DNA from: Lentisphaerota bacterium
GTDB lineage: Bacteria; Verrucomicrobiota; Lentisphaeria; Victivallales; Victivallaceae
Reading direction: 5' to 3'
Assembly (NCBI GenBank): GCA_015061625.1
Contig: SUWG01000019.1
Location: 1 to 50,926, forward strand
Length of the DNA stretch: 50,926 nt
The notes under the pieces were generated by a model. That model ran no database searches, was not told where the DNA came from, and was given only the letters and a program-made list of their open reading frames with translations. This document shows positions 25,402-35,013 of this stretch, piece after piece. A program made the translations under genes and the position numbers. The stretch's first letter is position 1. Every line of letters starts with the position of its first letter.

Positions 25402-26592
25402 TCAATTCAAAATCTGATAACCGGCTGCGGCAAGGGCTTGCCGGATCTGTTTTAATTGTTCAAAGTTGCGGGTTTCCATTTTGATATGGAGAAAACAGCC
25501 GATGATGTCGGCGTGTTCCCCGCCGGGATCGTGGCGCACCTGGATAACGTTTGCTCCGCAGTCGGCGATAATGGTTGACACCTCCCGCAACTGACCGGGC
25601 TTATCCAGCATGGCGATTTTCAACTCTGCCACTCTGCCGCTTGAGAGCAATCCGCGATTGATAACACGGGAAAGGATATTGACATCGATATTCCCTCCGG
25701 AAACCACTGCACAGACCTTTTTCCCGGCAAGATCAAGTTTTTTGGCCAGCACCGCCGCCACGCCCACAGCTCCGGCTCCTTCGGCGACCAGTTTCTGTTT
25801 TTCCATCAAAGTCAATATGGCAGTAGCGATCTCATCGTCGCTGACGGTGACGATACCATCGACATATTTACAGCACAATTCTCTGGTAAGTGTTCCGGGG
25901 GTTTTCACGGCGATACCATCGGCAAAGGTGGAAACTTTCGCCAGCGTGACACCATGTTTTTCAGCGAATGCTTTGCACATTCCCGGTGCGCCCTCGGCCT
26001 GAACACCGAAAACTTTGCAATCCGGCTTGAGTTGTTTCAACGTGAATGCCACTCCGGAAACCAATCCGCCGCCGCCCACCGGTACGAGTACGGTATCAAC
26101 TTCCGGATATTGTTCCAGAATTTCCAGAGCGATAGAACCTTGTCCGGCGATCACATCTTCATCATCAAAAGGATGGACAAATATAGAATCATGTTCTTTA
26201 CAATATTTTTCCGCCGCCAGATACGCATCATCGTAAACGCCATCGACCAGATGGACTTCGGCACCGAGTTTTCTGGTGGCTTCCACCTTGGATATCGGAG
26301 CGATGCTGGGCATGAAAATCACCGCTTTACGGTGAAGTTTTCCGGCGGCAAGCGAAACACCCTGTGAATGATTGCCCGCAGAACAGGCGACGATCTCCCG
26401 GTCATCAGGCGGCAGATTGGCGATTTTGAAAAATGCGCCGCGCAATTTGAATGAGCCGGTCAACTGCAAATTTTCCGCTTTCAAACGCAACTGGCAATCA
26501 TCGGTCAAGCCGTTGCTTTCGATCATATCGGTATAGCGCGCCACACTTTTAAGCAAGTGGCTCGCTTTGTAAACTTTATCCAGCGTCAACAT
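25402..26592 (-). CDS. ilvA: threonine ammonia-lyase (biosynthetic, ACT-containing)
   Basis: Deaminates threonine to 2-oxobutanoate, the first step to isoleucine. The PLP lysine is Lys49 in [10 protein letters not shown], and [13 protein letters not shown] and [13 protein letters not shown] form the cofactor phosphate sites. Residues from about 320 form one ACT domain ([19 protein letters not shown]) ending with the protein at 396 residues, the shorter allosteric type. It is the last gene of ilvBNCDA and its first 7 bases overlap the ilvD end, so translation is coupled. Being last behind two attenuators, it would share the operon's Ile/Val control. A catabolic TdcB-like role is less likely in this company. 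Confidence 0.92.
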   Translation of the reverse strand: MLTLDKVYKASHLLKSVARYTDMIESNGLTDDCQLRLKAENLQLTGSFKLRGAFFKIANLPPDDREIVACSAGNHSQGVSLAAGKLHRKAVIFMPSIAPISKVEATRKLGAEVHLVDGVYDDAYLAAEKYCKEHDSIFVHPFDDEDVIAGQGSIALEILEQYPEVDTVLVPVGGGGLVSGVAFTLKQLKPDCKVFGVQAEGAPGMCKAFAEKHGVTLAKVSTFADGIAVKTPGTLTRELCCKYVDGIVTVSDDEIATAILTLMEKQKLVAEGAGAVGVAAVLAKKLDLAGKKVCAVVSGGNIDVNILSRVINRGLLSSGRVAELKIAMLDKPGQLREVSTIIADCGANVIQVRHDPGGEHADIIGCFLHIKMETRNFEQLKQIRQALAAAGYQILN

Positions 26593-28214
26593 AATTTTGC
26601 TCCTTTATCGGCAGAGGAAACCATTGCCGCATAGCGTTTGAGATAGCCGGTCAACTGCCGTTGGGGGGCGAATACTTTTTTTGCCCGTCTTGTTTCAAGA
26701 GTTTCATCATCCACCAGCAATTCCAGAGAGTAAGCCGGGATGTCGATTTTGATCAGATCGCCCTCCTCGACCAGAGCGATCGTGCCGCCGGAAACGGCTT
26801 CCGGAGAAACGTGTCCGATCGCCGCTCCGCGGGTCGCTCCGGAAAATCTGCCGTCAGTGACCAGTGCCACATCGGCATCCAGTTCCATTCCGGCAATGGC
26901 ACTGGTAGGGGAAAGCATTTCCCGCATTCCCGGCCCCCCGGCGGGGCCTTCGTTGCGGATGACGACACAATCGCCTTTGACGATTTTACCGGCAAGGATC
27001 GCTTTTACCGCCTCTTCTTCCCCCTCAAAGACTCTTGCCCGGCCGGTAAACCGGAGCATCTCTTTTCTTACTGCGCACCGTTTGACGATCCCGCCATCCG
27101 GGGCAAGATTGCCGTACAGCACCGCCAGCCCGCCCTCATCGGTATAGTGCTGAATAACTTCCCGGTCTTTGACTTGCGCATTGGCCACAACTACACCAAG
27201 CGTTACGCCGGAAACGGTCAGACAATCCAATTTGAGCAGATGGGAAATTTCTTTCATCACCGCCGGAACGCCTCCGGCACGGTGCAAATCCTGCATATGA
27301 TGCTTCCCGGCGGGGGCAAGACGGCACAAATTCGGAGTACGGGAACTGATTTCATTAACGGTATGCAGATCGAATTCCACCCCAGCTTCAGCGGCGATTG
27401 CGGGCAGATGCAAGGCGGTATTGGTAGAGCATCCCAGAGCCATATCCACAGTCAACGCATTGTGAAATGCTTCTGCCGTCATGATATCACGGGGACGCAG
27501 ATCACGTTTGAGCAACTCCATCACCATCATTCCCGCCCGTTTGGCGAGGTGGAGCCTTTGCGAATAAACCGCCGGGATCGTGCCGTTGCCGGGCAGAGCC
27601 ATGCCGATCGCTTCACAAAGACAATTCATACTGTTGGCAGTGAACATCCCCGAACACGAACCGCATCCCGGACAGCTGGAACACTCCACTTCAGAAAGTT
27701 CCGCTTCGCTCATTTTTCCCGCATTGACCGCACCAACTGCTTCAAAAACGGTATTCAGATCCCGCCCGTCAAGCGAAAGCATGGGCCCGCCGGAAACAAA
27801 AATGGCCGGCAGATCACACCGGGCCGCCGCCATCAGCATACCGGGAACGACTTTATCGCAGTTGGGAATGAAAACCAAAGCATCGAAACAGTGGGCCTTG
27901 ACCATACATTCGATACTGTCGGCGATAAGTTCCCGTGAAGCCAGGCTGTAATGCATTCCGTCATGCCCCATGGCCAATCCGTCGCAGACGGCGATGGTAT
28001 TGAATTCCATCGGCGTTCCTCCGGCGGCAAGCACGCCATCTTTGACCGCTCTGGATATCTGCTGCAAGTGGATATGTCCGGGAACGACTTCGTTGAAACT
28101 GTTGACCACTCCGACCAGCGGGCGTTTCATCTGTTCGCCGGTATAGCCCAGCGCACCCAATAAGGCGCGCTGGGGGGCGGCAGATACTCCGGTTGTAAGT
28201 TTTTCGCTGTTCAT
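26586..28214 (-). CDS. ilvD: dihydroxy-acid dehydratase
   Basis: Iron-sulfur dehydratase that makes the 2-oxo acids of valine and isoleucine. Cluster cysteines are in [11 protein letters not shown] and in [19 protein letters not shown]. The N-terminal [18 protein letters not shown] and the C-terminal [21 protein letters not shown] blocks are typical. Length 542 is slightly short for the family (usually 550-620) but all motifs are present. Its ATG overlaps the ilvC stop by one base (TAATG) and its own end overlaps ilvA. Confidence 0.95.
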   Translation of the reverse strand: MNSEKLTTGVSAAPQRALLGALGYTGEQMKRPLVGVVNSFNEVVPGHIHLQQISRAVKDGVLAAGGTPMEFNTIAVCDGLAMGHDGMHYSLASRELIADSIECMVKAHCFDALVFIPNCDKVVPGMLMAAARCDLPAIFVSGGPMLSLDGRDLNTVFEAVGAVNAGKMSEAELSEVECSSCPGCGSCSGMFTANSMNCLCEAIGMALPGNGTIPAVYSQRLHLAKRAGMMVMELLKRDLRPRDIMTAEAFHNALTVDMALGCSTNTALHLPAIAAEAGVEFDLHTVNEISSRTPNLCRLAPAGKHHMQDLHRAGGVPAVMKEISHLLKLDCLTVSGVTLGVVVANAQVKDREVIQHYTDEGGLAVLYGNLAPDGGIVKRCAVRKEMLRFTGRARVFEGEEEAVKAILAGKIVKGDCVVIRNEGPAGGPGMREMLSPTSAIAGMELDADVALVTDGRFSGATRGAAIGHVSPEAVSGGTIALVEEGDLIKIDIPAYSLELLVDDETLETRRAKKVFAPQRQLTGYLKRYAAMVSSADKGAKLC

Positions 28215-29203
28215 TATTTATTCCAATTCATTTTGGCCCGTAATTCCGCGCCGACAGTTTCCAGCTGATGTGCTTTGGCGGCCTCACGCTGTTTGGTGAA
28301 AAGCGGTCTGCCGTCGGCATTTTCCTTGAGCCACTTGCGGGCGAAAGTGCCATCCTGGATCTCGGCAAGCACCTGTTTCATTTCCGCTTTGGTGGCATCG
28401 GTGATCAGGCGGTGACCGGTGTTGTAATCGCCGTATTCCGCCGTGTCGCTGATGCTGTAACGCATGAAGGAAAATCCCCCTTTGACCACCAGATCGATGA
28501 TGAGTTTCATCTCATGGATGCACTCAAAATAGGCACTTTCCGGTTTATATCCGGCTTCGACGAGAGTTTCAAAACCGGCTTGCATCAAAGCGGTCACGCC
28601 GCCGCAAAGCACGGCCTGTTCACCAAAGAGGTCGGTTTCAGTTTCCTCTTTGAAGGTGGTTTCAAGAATTCCGGCCCGGCCTGCACCGAGTCCGGCGGCG
28701 TAAGCGAGAGCCAATTCCATAGCATTGCCCGACGCATCCTGTTGCACTGCGACCAGACATGGCACGCCCTTGCCCTCAACGAATTGACTGCGCACCGTGT
28801 GTCCGGGGCCTTTGGGGGCGATCATCACCACATTGACATATTCCGGCGGCACGATCTCCCGATAGTGGACATTGAAACCGTGGGCGAAACTCAAAGTCAT
28901 TCCCGGACGCAGGTTATCTTTTACTCCGTTTTCATAGATGGAACGCATCTTTTCATCATTGACCAGCATCATCACCCAATCGGCTTTTCTGACCGCATCG
29001 GGGGTATTGAGAACTTCAAAACCATCGGCTTTGGCGACGGCGGCACTTTTGGAATTTTCATAAAGACCGACCACCACATTCACGCCGCTGTCCCGCAAAT
29101 TTTGAGCGTGGGCATGGCCCTGACTGCCGTAACCGATCACGGCGACGGTCAGATTTTTGAGAAGTTCAAGGTTGCAGTTTTCGTTGTAGTACATTTTGCT
29201 CAT
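28214..29203 (-). CDS. ilvC: ketol-acid reductoisomerase, class I
   Basis: Isomerises and reduces acetolactate and acetohydroxybutyrate with NADPH. The Rossmann loop [17 protein letters not shown] is at 24-40, followed by a specificity loop with ENSKS. The family acid-rich segment [19 protein letters not shown] supplies Mg2+ ligands. At 329 residues it is the short class I form. It starts 17 bases after ilvN and overlaps ilvD by one base. Confidence 0.95.
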   Translation of the reverse strand: MSKMYYNENCNLELLKNLTVAVIGYGSQGHAHAQNLRDSGVNVVVGLYENSKSAAVAKADGFEVLNTPDAVRKADWVMMLVNDEKMRSIYENGVKDNLRPGMTLSFAHGFNVHYREIVPPEYVNVVMIAPKGPGHTVRSQFVEGKGVPCLVAVQQDASGNAMELALAYAAGLGAGRAGILETTFKEETETDLFGEQAVLCGGVTALMQAGFETLVEAGYKPESAYFECIHEMKLIIDLVVKGGFSFMRYSISDTAEYGDYNTGHRLITDATKAEMKQVLAEIQDGTFARKWLKENADGRPLFTKQREAAKAHQLETVGAELRAKMNWNK

Positions 29204-29220
29204 TTTCTTTTTTCCTTATT

Positions 29221-29469
29221 TTAGAGCGTTGAGTTGTTCAACAGAACAACGGTTTTAACATCGAATAATTTCCGTAACTGTCTGGTCATCTGCTGTTGAA
29301 TAGCGGTATCTCCGCAGGAAACGATCCGCATGACCGACAGCGCGGGATCACGGGTCTCATGTACTGTCAGGGAATCGATATTATATTTGCGTTTGGCATA
29401 AAGTCCGGTGATCCGGTTAAGTACTCCGCAGTGATTGGCCACGGTGAGTTCCACGATGAAGCGTTCCAT
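29221..29469 (-). CDS. ilvN: acetolactate synthase small regulatory subunit, short form
   Basis: An 82-residue single ACT domain: RFIVELTVANHCGVLNRITG and RRYNIDSL-like text (KRKYNIDSLTVHET). The usual IlvH is about 160 residues with a second domain; this one is about the size of IlvM and IlvN of enterics, so it stops after the ACT domain. It begins 3 bp after ilvB and probably binds that subunit and mediates valine feedback. The symbol ilvN is by position and length. Confidence 0.88.
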   Translation of the reverse strand: MERFIVELTVANHCGVLNRITGLYAKRKYNIDSLTVHETRDPALSVMRIVSCGDTAIQQQMTRQLRKLFDVKTVVLLNNSTL

Positions 29470-29472
29470 TTT

Positions 29473-31128
29473 TCAATTCCTTTGAGTTATCAGGTCGTTG
29501 ACACTGCCGCCGGGGGGGATCATAGGCAGCACAAACTCATCCATATCCAGTTGGCAATCAAGCACCAGCGGCGTATCAGACGGCGGATTGTACAAGGCTC
29601 TTTCCAATTCGGCCAACCGGGTGATCTTTTTTCCCTTTGCGCCGAATGCCCTGGCCAGAGCGGCGAAGTCGGTTTTCCGGTTCAGCGTGGTGTGCGAATA
29701 GTGGCGGTCATAAAACATCGTCTGCCACTGCCGCACCATACCCAATACACCGTTATTGAAAATCACGATCAGAAGCGGCAGATTCTGCGATACCGCGGTG
29801 GCAAGTTCCTGCAGACACATTCCGAAACTGCCGTCGCCGGTGAAAAGCACCGTCGGTTTGCGGTCATTGGCGATACATCCGCCGATCGCCGCGCCCAGGC
29901 CGAAGCCCATCGTACCCAATCCGCCGGAAGTGAGCAACGTGCGGGGCGTTTGAAAGGGAAAATATTGCATCGTCCACATCTGGTGCTGGCCCACATCAGT
30001 AGCGATCACCGTATCCGGAGTGCAGTATGCTGCGACCATACGCAGCAAATCAAACGGGGTAAGCCGGTCACTTGCCGGATGAAAATCCAGTTTTTTAACT
30101 TCAGCACACTCTTTTTCCCATTCCGGATGGGCGATACGGGGCAATTTTTGCAGAAGTTTCTGCAACACCGCTTTCACATCGCCGCACAACTCCACATCGG
30201 CGGCAGTATTTTTGTTGATCTCGGCATGATCGATATCGATATGGATGATCTTTTTGCCTTCTTTATATTTGGCGGTATTCCCGGTGGCCCGGTCGGAAAA
30301 ACGGACGCCCAGCGCGATAATAAGATCACATTGGCGGAAAATCCCGGCGGAACTTTCCGTGCCGTGCATTCCGCACATTCCCAGATTCAGCGGTTCACTT
30401 GCCGGAAGTGCCGTCAACCCCATCATGCTGAATGTCACCGGAGCGGATATACGCTTTGCCAGAGCCAGCAATTCATCACTTGCGTTGGCGGCAACCACTC
30501 CGCCGCCGGAGTAGATCAACGGGCGTTCCGCAGATTCGATCAGACGGAGCGTTTCACTTAAATCCACTTTCGGCAGGGAGTTGAAAAAGAGTTCCTGCAC
30601 GGTGTATTCGCTCTCGTCACACATATCGGTCTGGATGCTTTTGGGGATATCCACCAGCACCGGGCCGGGGCGGCCGGATGAGGCGATCTTAAATGCGGCA
30701 TCCAATATGCCATTCAAATCTTTCACTTCACTGACGGCGAAATTGTGTTTGACGATCTCCTGCGTTATGCCGGTGATATCCACTTCCTGAAAACTGTCAC
30801 GCCCCAACAGCGGCAGTGCCACATTGCCGGTGATGGCGACCAGCGGCACGCTATCCAGATAAGCATTGGCGATCCCCGTGACCAGATTGGTTGCGCCGGG
30901 GCCGCTGGTGGCAATGACCACGCCGACTTTGCCGGAAACTCTGGCGAAACCGTCGGCGGCGTGAGCGGCATTCTGCTCATGAGCGCACAGCACATGGTTG
31001 ATACGGTGGGCGTTTTGGTACAATTCATCATAGATGGGCAGAACTGCTCCGCCGGGATAACCGAAAACCGTATCAGCACCATTGCGACATAACGCTTCGA
31101 TTACTATTGCTGCTCCTGATTTTTTCAT
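29473..31128 (-). CDS. ilvB: acetolactate synthase large subunit
   Basis: ThDP enzyme for the first common step of branched-chain synthesis. Visible are FGYPGGAVLPIYDEL, the activating Glu in HEQNAAHAADG, TSGPGATNLVTG, and the ThDP motif GDGSFGMCLQELAT ending in NN. Length 551 is normal. It is the first structural gene of ilvBNCDA, 24 bases after the second attenuator, so its transcription depends on readthrough of both upstream terminators. Confidence 0.95.
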   Translation of the reverse strand: MKKSGAAIVIEALCRNGADTVFGYPGGAVLPIYDELYQNAHRINHVLCAHEQNAAHAADGFARVSGKVGVVIATSGPGATNLVTGIANAYLDSVPLVAITGNVALPLLGRDSFQEVDITGITQEIVKHNFAVSEVKDLNGILDAAFKIASSGRPGPVLVDIPKSIQTDMCDESEYTVQELFFNSLPKVDLSETLRLIESAERPLIYSGGGVVAANASDELLALAKRISAPVTFSMMGLTALPASEPLNLGMCGMHGTESSAGIFRQCDLIIALGVRFSDRATGNTAKYKEGKKIIHIDIDHAEINKNTAADVELCGDVKAVLQKLLQKLPRIAHPEWEKECAEVKKLDFHPASDRLTPFDLLRMVAAYCTPDTVIATDVGQHQMWTMQYFPFQTPRTLLTSGGLGTMGFGLGAAIGGCIANDRKPTVLFTGDGSFGMCLQELATAVSQNLPLLIVIFNNGVLGMVRQWQTMFYDRHYSHTTLNRKTDFAALARAFGAKGKKITRLAELERALYNPPSDTPLVLDCQLDMDEFVLPMIPPGGSVNDLITQRN

Positions 31129-31151
31129 TTTTTATACCTTATTGTCTTTGC

Positions 31152-31196
31152 TGATAAAAAAAGCCCTGCCGGAAATTTGTTCTTTCGGCAGGGCTT
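31152..31196 (-). terminator. second ilv attenuator terminator
   Basis: Stem AAGCCCTGCCG / CGGCAGGGCTT (31,161-31,171 and 31,186-31,196) with a 14-base loop and a T-run on the minus strand (31,152-31,160). The end of the leader gene contains CGGCACGG, which can pair with CCCTGCCG of the 5' arm with one mismatch, a possible antiterminator. It lies between leader 2 and ilvB. Confidence 0.88.
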
Positions 31197-31215
31197 GAAT
31201 TGAATTTGACTGATT

Positions 31216-31359
31216 CTATACCGTGCCGGGCGGCGTAATAATAATTACGCTGATAATAATGGCAATAATAATGACGGCGGCAACGGATACGACAACAGAA
31301 CCGGCGACAGAAAGTGCCGGGATAAAGTTGTAATTGCGGTTAAAAAGAGTCGTATTCAT
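31216..31359 (-). CDS. second ilv leader peptide (47 aa, Ile/Val-rich)
   Basis: The frame begins MNTTLFNRNYNFIPAL and then runs through GSVVVSVAAVIII, AIIIS and VIIITPPGTV to TAG. It has ten Ile and eight Val codons in 47, clustered in the second half, and ends 20 bases before the attenuator stem. Such a run of regulatory codons before a terminator is the mark of ribosome-mediated attenuation by isoleucine and valine. The ribosome site is weak (GGAAAAG). It is the second of two leaders in series. A small membrane peptide is the alternative, but position and codon choice favour a leader. Confidence 0.82.
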   Translation of the reverse strand: MNTTLFNRNYNFIPALSVAGSVVVSVAAVIIIAIIISVIIITPPGTV

Positions 31360-31395
31360 TTTTCTGTTTTCTTTTCCGTTATACCAAATCGAACC

Positions 31396-31434
31396 ATTAA
31401 AAAACCTCTCACCGGCCGATCACCGGTGAGAGGT
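31396..31434 (-). terminator. first ilv attenuator terminator
   Basis: A perfect 12-bp stem ACCTCTCACCGG / CCGGTGAGAGGT (31,404-31,415 and 31,423-31,434) with a 7-base loop, followed on the minus strand by a T-run. It lies 26 bases after the stop of leader 1 and before leader 2, so transcripts must pass it to reach the second leader. Confidence 0.88.
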
Positions 31435-31459
31435 CAAACTATTCTTTTTCAAGTTCCGC

Positions 31460-31549
31460 TCAACAACAGCAACCAGCCGTACCGACGCCGGTAATTACGG
31501 CGACGGCAATAATAATAATGCTGATAATGTTGTTGAAAAATCTATTCAT
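31460..31549 (-). CDS. first ilv leader peptide (29 aa, Ile-rich)
   Basis: MNRFFNNIISIIIIAVAVIT followed by GVGTAGCCC and TGA. Seven Ile codons, four of them consecutive, and three Val codons mark it as an isoleucine/valine leader. The ribosome site GAGG is 7 bases before the ATG, and the promoter lies about 30 bases upstream. The terminal Cys-Cys-Cys is odd. An intrinsic terminator follows directly. Confidence 0.82.
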   Translation of the reverse strand: MNRFFNNIISIIIIAVAVITGVGTAGCCC

Positions 31550-31580
31550 TTTTTCCTCGTTTCATTTCAAAACGCTTTCT

Positions 31581-31608
31581 AATATACCATGATTTTTCAT
31601 CATGTCAA
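31581..31608 (-). promoter_or_regulatory. ilv operon promoter
   Basis: TTGACA (31,603-31,608) and TATATT (31,581-31,586), 16 bp apart on the minus strand. The tail TATATTAGAAA matches the leu promoter. It is back to back with the leu promoter, with about 40 bp between the -35 boxes. Confidence 0.75.
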
Positions 31609-31646
31609 GCCGGAAAAATAAAAAAATAAAAAATTTTTTCAACACC

Positions 31647-31675
31647 TTGACTTGTAAAAAAAACGGTGCTATATT
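31647..31675 (+). promoter_or_regulatory. leu operon promoter
   Basis: TTGACT (31,647-31,652), 17 bp, TATATT (31,670-31,675) with TGC directly before the -10 (extended -10). The -10 region TGCTATATTAG recurs in similar form before the lacI-type and ROK genes. Confidence 0.78.
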
Positions 31676-31711
31676 AGAAAATACACGCAAGAAAAAGGTG
31701 TGAAAATAAAA

Positions 31712-31792
31712 ATGAAAAAACTGATTATCAACCTTATTACGCTTAACATTCTTCTGCTTCTGCCGGAGAGTGCTGTTCCGTCGTGCGGTTGA
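31712..31792 (+). CDS. first leu leader peptide (26 aa, Leu/Ile-rich)
   Basis: MKKLIINLITLNILLLLPES followed by AVPSCG and TGA. Seven Leu codons, four in a row (CTT CTG CTT CTG), and five Ile codons. The AAGGTG ribosome site is 14 bases upstream, a little far. It begins about 36 bases after the promoter, and an intrinsic terminator follows 18 bases after the stop. This is the normal design of a leucine attenuator. Confidence 0.82.
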   Translation: MKKLIINLITLNILLLLPESAVPSCG

Positions 31793-31810
31793 TAAAGTAA
31801 ATTGCAAGCC

Positions 31811-31846
31811 GATCCCGGAGCAGTCAATGTTCCGGGATTTTTTTTG
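31811..31846 (+). terminator. first leu attenuator terminator
   Basis: Stem ATCCCGGA / TCCGGGAT (31,812-31,819 and 31,831-31,838), 11-base loop, then eight T. It lies between leader 1 and leader 2. The GGGA of its 3' arm is the only Shine-Dalgarno-like text before leader 2, so the terminator fold would also hide that site. Confidence 0.8.
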
Positions 31847-31849
31847 ATC

Positions 31850-31984
31850 ATGAATAAGCAGATTTTCAATTCCATCACCACCGTCAACACCGCCATCATT
31901 TTGGCCGGTGCGCTGCTTGCTGCCCTTATTCTGCTTCTTATCCAGCTGCTTATTATTGACCCCGGCGGCATCAGGCGATGGTAA
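31850..31984 (+). CDS. second leu leader peptide (44 aa, Leu/Ile-rich)
   Basis: The frame starts MNKQIFNSITTVNTAIILAG and continues through ALLAALILLLIQLLIIDPGG to RRW and TAA. It has ten Leu and nine Ile codons, densest just before the end. No free ribosome site is visible; the best candidate sits in the stem of the first terminator. A second terminator begins 20 bases after the stop. The same two-step layout is seen on the ilv side, which supports a real regulatory gene. Confidence 0.78.
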   Translation: MNKQIFNSITTVNTAIILAGALLAALILLLIQLLIIDPGGIRRW

Positions 31985-32004
31985 ATTCTGCACAGCATAA
32001 TTCC

Positions 32005-32041
32005 AGCCCCTGCCGCCGAAGTAAGCGGCAGGGGCTTTTTA
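32005..32041 (+). terminator. second leu attenuator terminator
   Basis: A perfect 12-bp stem AGCCCCTGCCGC / GCGGCAGGGGCT (32,005-32,016 and 32,025-32,036) with an 8-base loop and five T. GCGGCA in the leader gene (31,965-31,970) can pair with TGCCGC of the 5' arm, a candidate antiterminator. Confidence 0.88.
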
Positions 32042-32069
32042 ATTACCCTAACCCCAAGGAGAAAACATC

Positions 32070-32126
32070 ATGAGTGAACATCACAAAAACCGAATGTCTG
32101 AAAGTAAAGGAATATTGGACAAATGA
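32070..32126 (+). CDS. 18-residue ORF coupled to leuA
   Basis: AAGGAG is followed at 9 bases by ATG 32,070. The frame [18 protein letters not shown] ends with TGA at 32,124-32,126, which overlaps the leuA ATG (ATGA). It has no leucine run (one Leu in 18), so it is not a third leucine leader. The strong ribosome site and exact overlap suggest that ribosomes are delivered to leuA by translational coupling. The product may have no function of its own. Confidence 0.6.
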   Translation: MSEHHKNRMSESKGILDK

Positions 32127-33619
32127 GCGAAAAACTCTACATTTTTGACACCACATTGCGTGACGGCGAACAAGTTCCCGGCTGTCAACTCAACACGGCG
32201 GAAAAAATCAAAGTAGCCAAACAACTGGAATTGCTCGGTGTGGATATCATCGAAGCGGGATTCCCGGTTTCCAGCCCCGGCGACTTCAACTCGGTCGTGG
32301 AAATTTCCAAAGCCGTCACCTGGCCCACGATCTGCGCCTTGACCCGTGCCGTGGAAAAGGACATCACCGTCGCCGCTGAAGCGTTGCGATTTGCCAAACA
32401 CAAACGCATCCACACCGGCATCGGCACCAGCGATCAGCACATCAAATATAAATTCAAATCCACCAGAGAACGCATTATCGAACAGGCCGTTGCGGCGGTG
32501 AAATTCGCCCGCAATCTGGTCGATGAAGTGGAGTTCTACGCCGAAGACGCCGGACGCACCGACAATGAATTTCTCGCAAAAGTGGTCGAAGCCGCCATCG
32601 CCGCCGGAGCCAAAGTCATCAACATCCCCGATACCACCGGCTACTGCCTGCCCCATGAATTCGGAGCCAAAATCAAGTATCTTTGCGACCACGTTTCCGG
32701 TATCGAAAATGCCATCATTTCCACTCACTGCCACAACGATCTGGGCATGGCTACCGCCAATACCGTTGCCGGTATCCTCAATGGCGCAAGGCAGGTGGAA
32801 ACCACCATCAACGGCATCGGCGAAAGAGCGGGCAACACCAGTCTGGAAGAGATCGCCATGATCGTCAAATGCCGCAACGACATTGATTTACACACCAATA
32901 TCAACACCCGCAATATTTTCCAGACCAGCCGGATGGTCGCCAATTTGATGAATATGCCCGTGCAGGCCAACAAAGCCATCGTCGGGCGCAACGCCTTTGC
33001 CCACTCATCCGGGATCCATCAGGATGGCGTATTGAAAGATGTTTCAACTTATGAGATCATCGACCCCAGAGAGGTCGGCATCGATGATAACTCCATCGTG
33101 CTGACTGCCCGCAGCGGCAGGGCCGCGCTCAACCACCATTTGCAGCATCTGGGGATCGAACTTGACGAAACTCAACTTGCCGAAGCCTATGAGAAATTTC
33201 TCAAACTTGCCGACCGCAAAAAAGATATCACCGATGAAGACCTGCTCATCATTTCCGGAGCGCAGAATAAGGCTCATCACACCATAAAACTGGAACATTT
33301 GCAAGTGACCAGCGGTAAAAATATGAAGTCGGTCGCCTGTCTGGAATTGAGCATTTCCGGCGAACCGTTTGAAGCTGTTTCCACCGGCAACGGCCCCGTC
33401 GATGCCGCCGTTTCCGCGCTGAAAAAAATCATTCACCGCAATATGCTGGTCAAAGAATTCACCGTGCAATCCATTTCCAGCGGTTCGGATGATATCGGCA
33501 AAGTCCATATCCAACTGGAGTGCGACGGCAATGTCTACTACGGATTCGGTGCCGACACCGACATCGTAACTGCTTCAGTGGAAGCATATATCGACTGCAT
33601 CAACAAATTCAAACGGTGA
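32123..33619 (+). CDS. leuA: 2-isopropylmalate synthase
   Basis: Joins acetyl-CoA with 2-oxoisovalerate, the first committed leucine step. The N-terminal [13 protein letters not shown] and the metal motif [14 protein letters not shown] are intact, and the C-terminal allosteric domain is present ([29 protein letters not shown]). At 498 residues it is a full-length bacterial LeuA with the leucine-binding domain. It starts inside the stop of an 18-codon ORF and has AAAGGA 12 bases upstream. First structural gene of leuACDB. Confidence 0.95.
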   Translation: MSEKLYIFDTTLRDGEQVPGCQLNTAEKIKVAKQLELLGVDIIEAGFPVSSPGDFNSVVEISKAVTWPTICALTRAVEKDITVAAEALRFAKHKRIHTGIGTSDQHIKYKFKSTRERIIEQAVAAVKFARNLVDEVEFYAEDAGRTDNEFLAKVVEAAIAAGAKVINIPDTTGYCLPHEFGAKIKYLCDHVSGIENAIISTHCHNDLGMATANTVAGILNGARQVETTINGIGERAGNTSLEEIAMIVKCRNDIDLHTNINTRNIFQTSRMVANLMNMPVQANKAIVGRNAFAHSSGIHQDGVLKDVSTYEIIDPREVGIDDNSIVLTARSGRAALNHHLQHLGIELDETQLAEAYEKFLKLADRKKDITDEDLLIISGAQNKAHHTIKLEHLQVTSGKNMKSVACLELSISGEPFEAVSTGNGPVDAAVSALKKIIHRNMLVKEFTVQSISSGSDDIGKVHIQLECDGNVYYGFGADTDIVTASVEAYIDCINKFKR

Positions 33620-33624
33620 AAAAA

Positions 33625-35010
33625 ATGGGAAAGACTCTTTTTGAAAAAATCTGGGATCGTCATGTGGTGCAAAAAGTCCCCGATGGCCCGGAACAACTCT
33701 ACATCGACCGCCTCTACTGCCACGAAGTGACCAGCGCACAGGCATTTGAGGGTTTGCGGGCCAGAAACACCGGTGTTTTCCGTCCGGATAAAGTTTTCTG
33801 TATGCCCGATCACAATATCCCCACCATGCATCAGGAGCAGGAAATCACCGATCCGGTCTCCCGCAAACAGGTGGAAACTCTGAAACAGAATGCCGCTAAA
33901 TACGATCTGCCTTACTTCGGCATCATGCACGAAAAAAATGGCATCGTCCATGTTGTCGGCCCTGAACAGGGCTTGACCCTGCCGGGAATGACCGTGGTTT
34001 GCGGCGACAGTCACACCTCCACCCACGGCGCAATGGGGTGCGTTGCATTCGGCATCGGCACCAGCGAAGTGGAAATGGTGCTGGCCTCACAATGCATTTT
34101 GCAGAACCGCCCCAAAACCATGCGGATAACCGTCAACGGCAAATTGGCTCCGGGCGTTTCCGCCAAAGATCTTGCCCTTTATCTGATGAAAGAAATGACC
34201 ACCGGCGGAGCGGCCGGATACTTCGTGGAATATGCGGGCAGTGCCGTAAAATCCCTCTCTATGGAAAGCCGCCTGACCCTCTGCAATCTGTCGATCGAAA
34301 TGGGCGCACGCGGCGGCATGATCGCGCCGGATGAGGTGACATTTGCCTATCTCAAAGATAAAGAATTCGCCCCGAAATCCGCGGCATGGGATAAAGCAGT
34401 TGCTTACTGGAAAACCCTTTACAGCGATGAAGATGCCGTATTTGATGCCGAAAAAACCTTCGATGCCGGCCAGGTGCCGGTCATGGTGACTTACGGAACC
34501 AATCCCGGCATGGGGGTTGCCATCGACGGCACCATCCCGTCAGACGGCGATGGGGATTTCACCAGAGCTTTGCAATATATGGACTTTGCGCCGGGGGAAA
34601 AGATGCTGGGCAAAAAAATCGATTACTGCTTTTTAGGAGCGTGTACCAATGGCAGGATCGAGGACTTCCGCACTTTCGCCCAAATCGTCAAAGGGAGAAA
34701 AAAACACCCGGATATCACAGCGTGGCTCGTTCCCGGTTCGTGGAGCGTTTACCGGCAGATCGAAGCGGAAAAACTGGATGAAATTTTAGCCGATGCCGGT
34801 TTTGAACTCCGTCAGCCGGGGTGTTCGGCGTGTCTGGCAATGAATGAGGATAAAGTTCCGGCCGGGAAATATGCGATCGCCACCAGCAACCGCAACTTTG
34901 AGGGACGGCAGGGACCGGGAGCCAGAACCATTCTTGCATCCCCGGCAACCGTGGCGGCCGCCGCAGTCACCGGAGTAATTACCGACCCGCGTACTTTGAT
35001 GGAGAAATAA
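33625..35010 (+). CDS. leuC: 3-isopropylmalate dehydratase large subunit
   Basis: Aconitase-family iron-sulfur enzyme acting with LeuD. Cluster cysteines are in [13 protein letters not shown] and in [24 protein letters not shown] and [10 protein letters not shown] are active-site blocks. ATG 33,625 gives 461 residues with the normal start [14 protein letters not shown] and lies 5 bp after leuA; a longer upstream frame would run into leuA. Confidence 0.95.
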   Translation: MGKTLFEKIWDRHVVQKVPDGPEQLYIDRLYCHEVTSAQAFEGLRARNTGVFRPDKVFCMPDHNIPTMHQEQEITDPVSRKQVETLKQNAAKYDLPYFGIMHEKNGIVHVVGPEQGLTLPGMTVVCGDSHTSTHGAMGCVAFGIGTSEVEMVLASQCILQNRPKTMRITVNGKLAPGVSAKDLALYLMKEMTTGGAAGYFVEYAGSAVKSLSMESRLTLCNLSIEMGARGGMIAPDEVTFAYLKDKEFAPKSAAWDKAVAYWKTLYSDEDAVFDAEKTFDAGQVPVMVTYGTNPGMGVAIDGTIPSDGDGDFTRALQYMDFAPGEKMLGKKIDYCFLGACTNGRIEDFRTFAQIVKGRKKHPDITAWLVPGSWSVYRQIEAEKLDEILADAGFELRQPGCSACLAMNEDKVPAGKYAIATSNRNFEGRQGPGARTILASPATVAAAAVTGVITDPRTLMEK

Positions 35011-35013
35011 GTT

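Noticed and set aside
26661..27938. 425-codon plus-strand frame opposite ilvD
   Set aside because: Shadow of ilvD; no domain and no ribosome site.
29296..30561. 421-codon plus-strand frame opposite ilvB
   Set aside because: Shadow of ilvB; composition rich in His, Gln and Arg typical of reversed frames.
31216..31984. The four hydrophobic micro-ORFs as type I toxins or membrane peptides
   Set aside because: Each is followed by an intrinsic terminator and rich in exactly the amino acids made by the downstream operon, so leader peptides explain them better.
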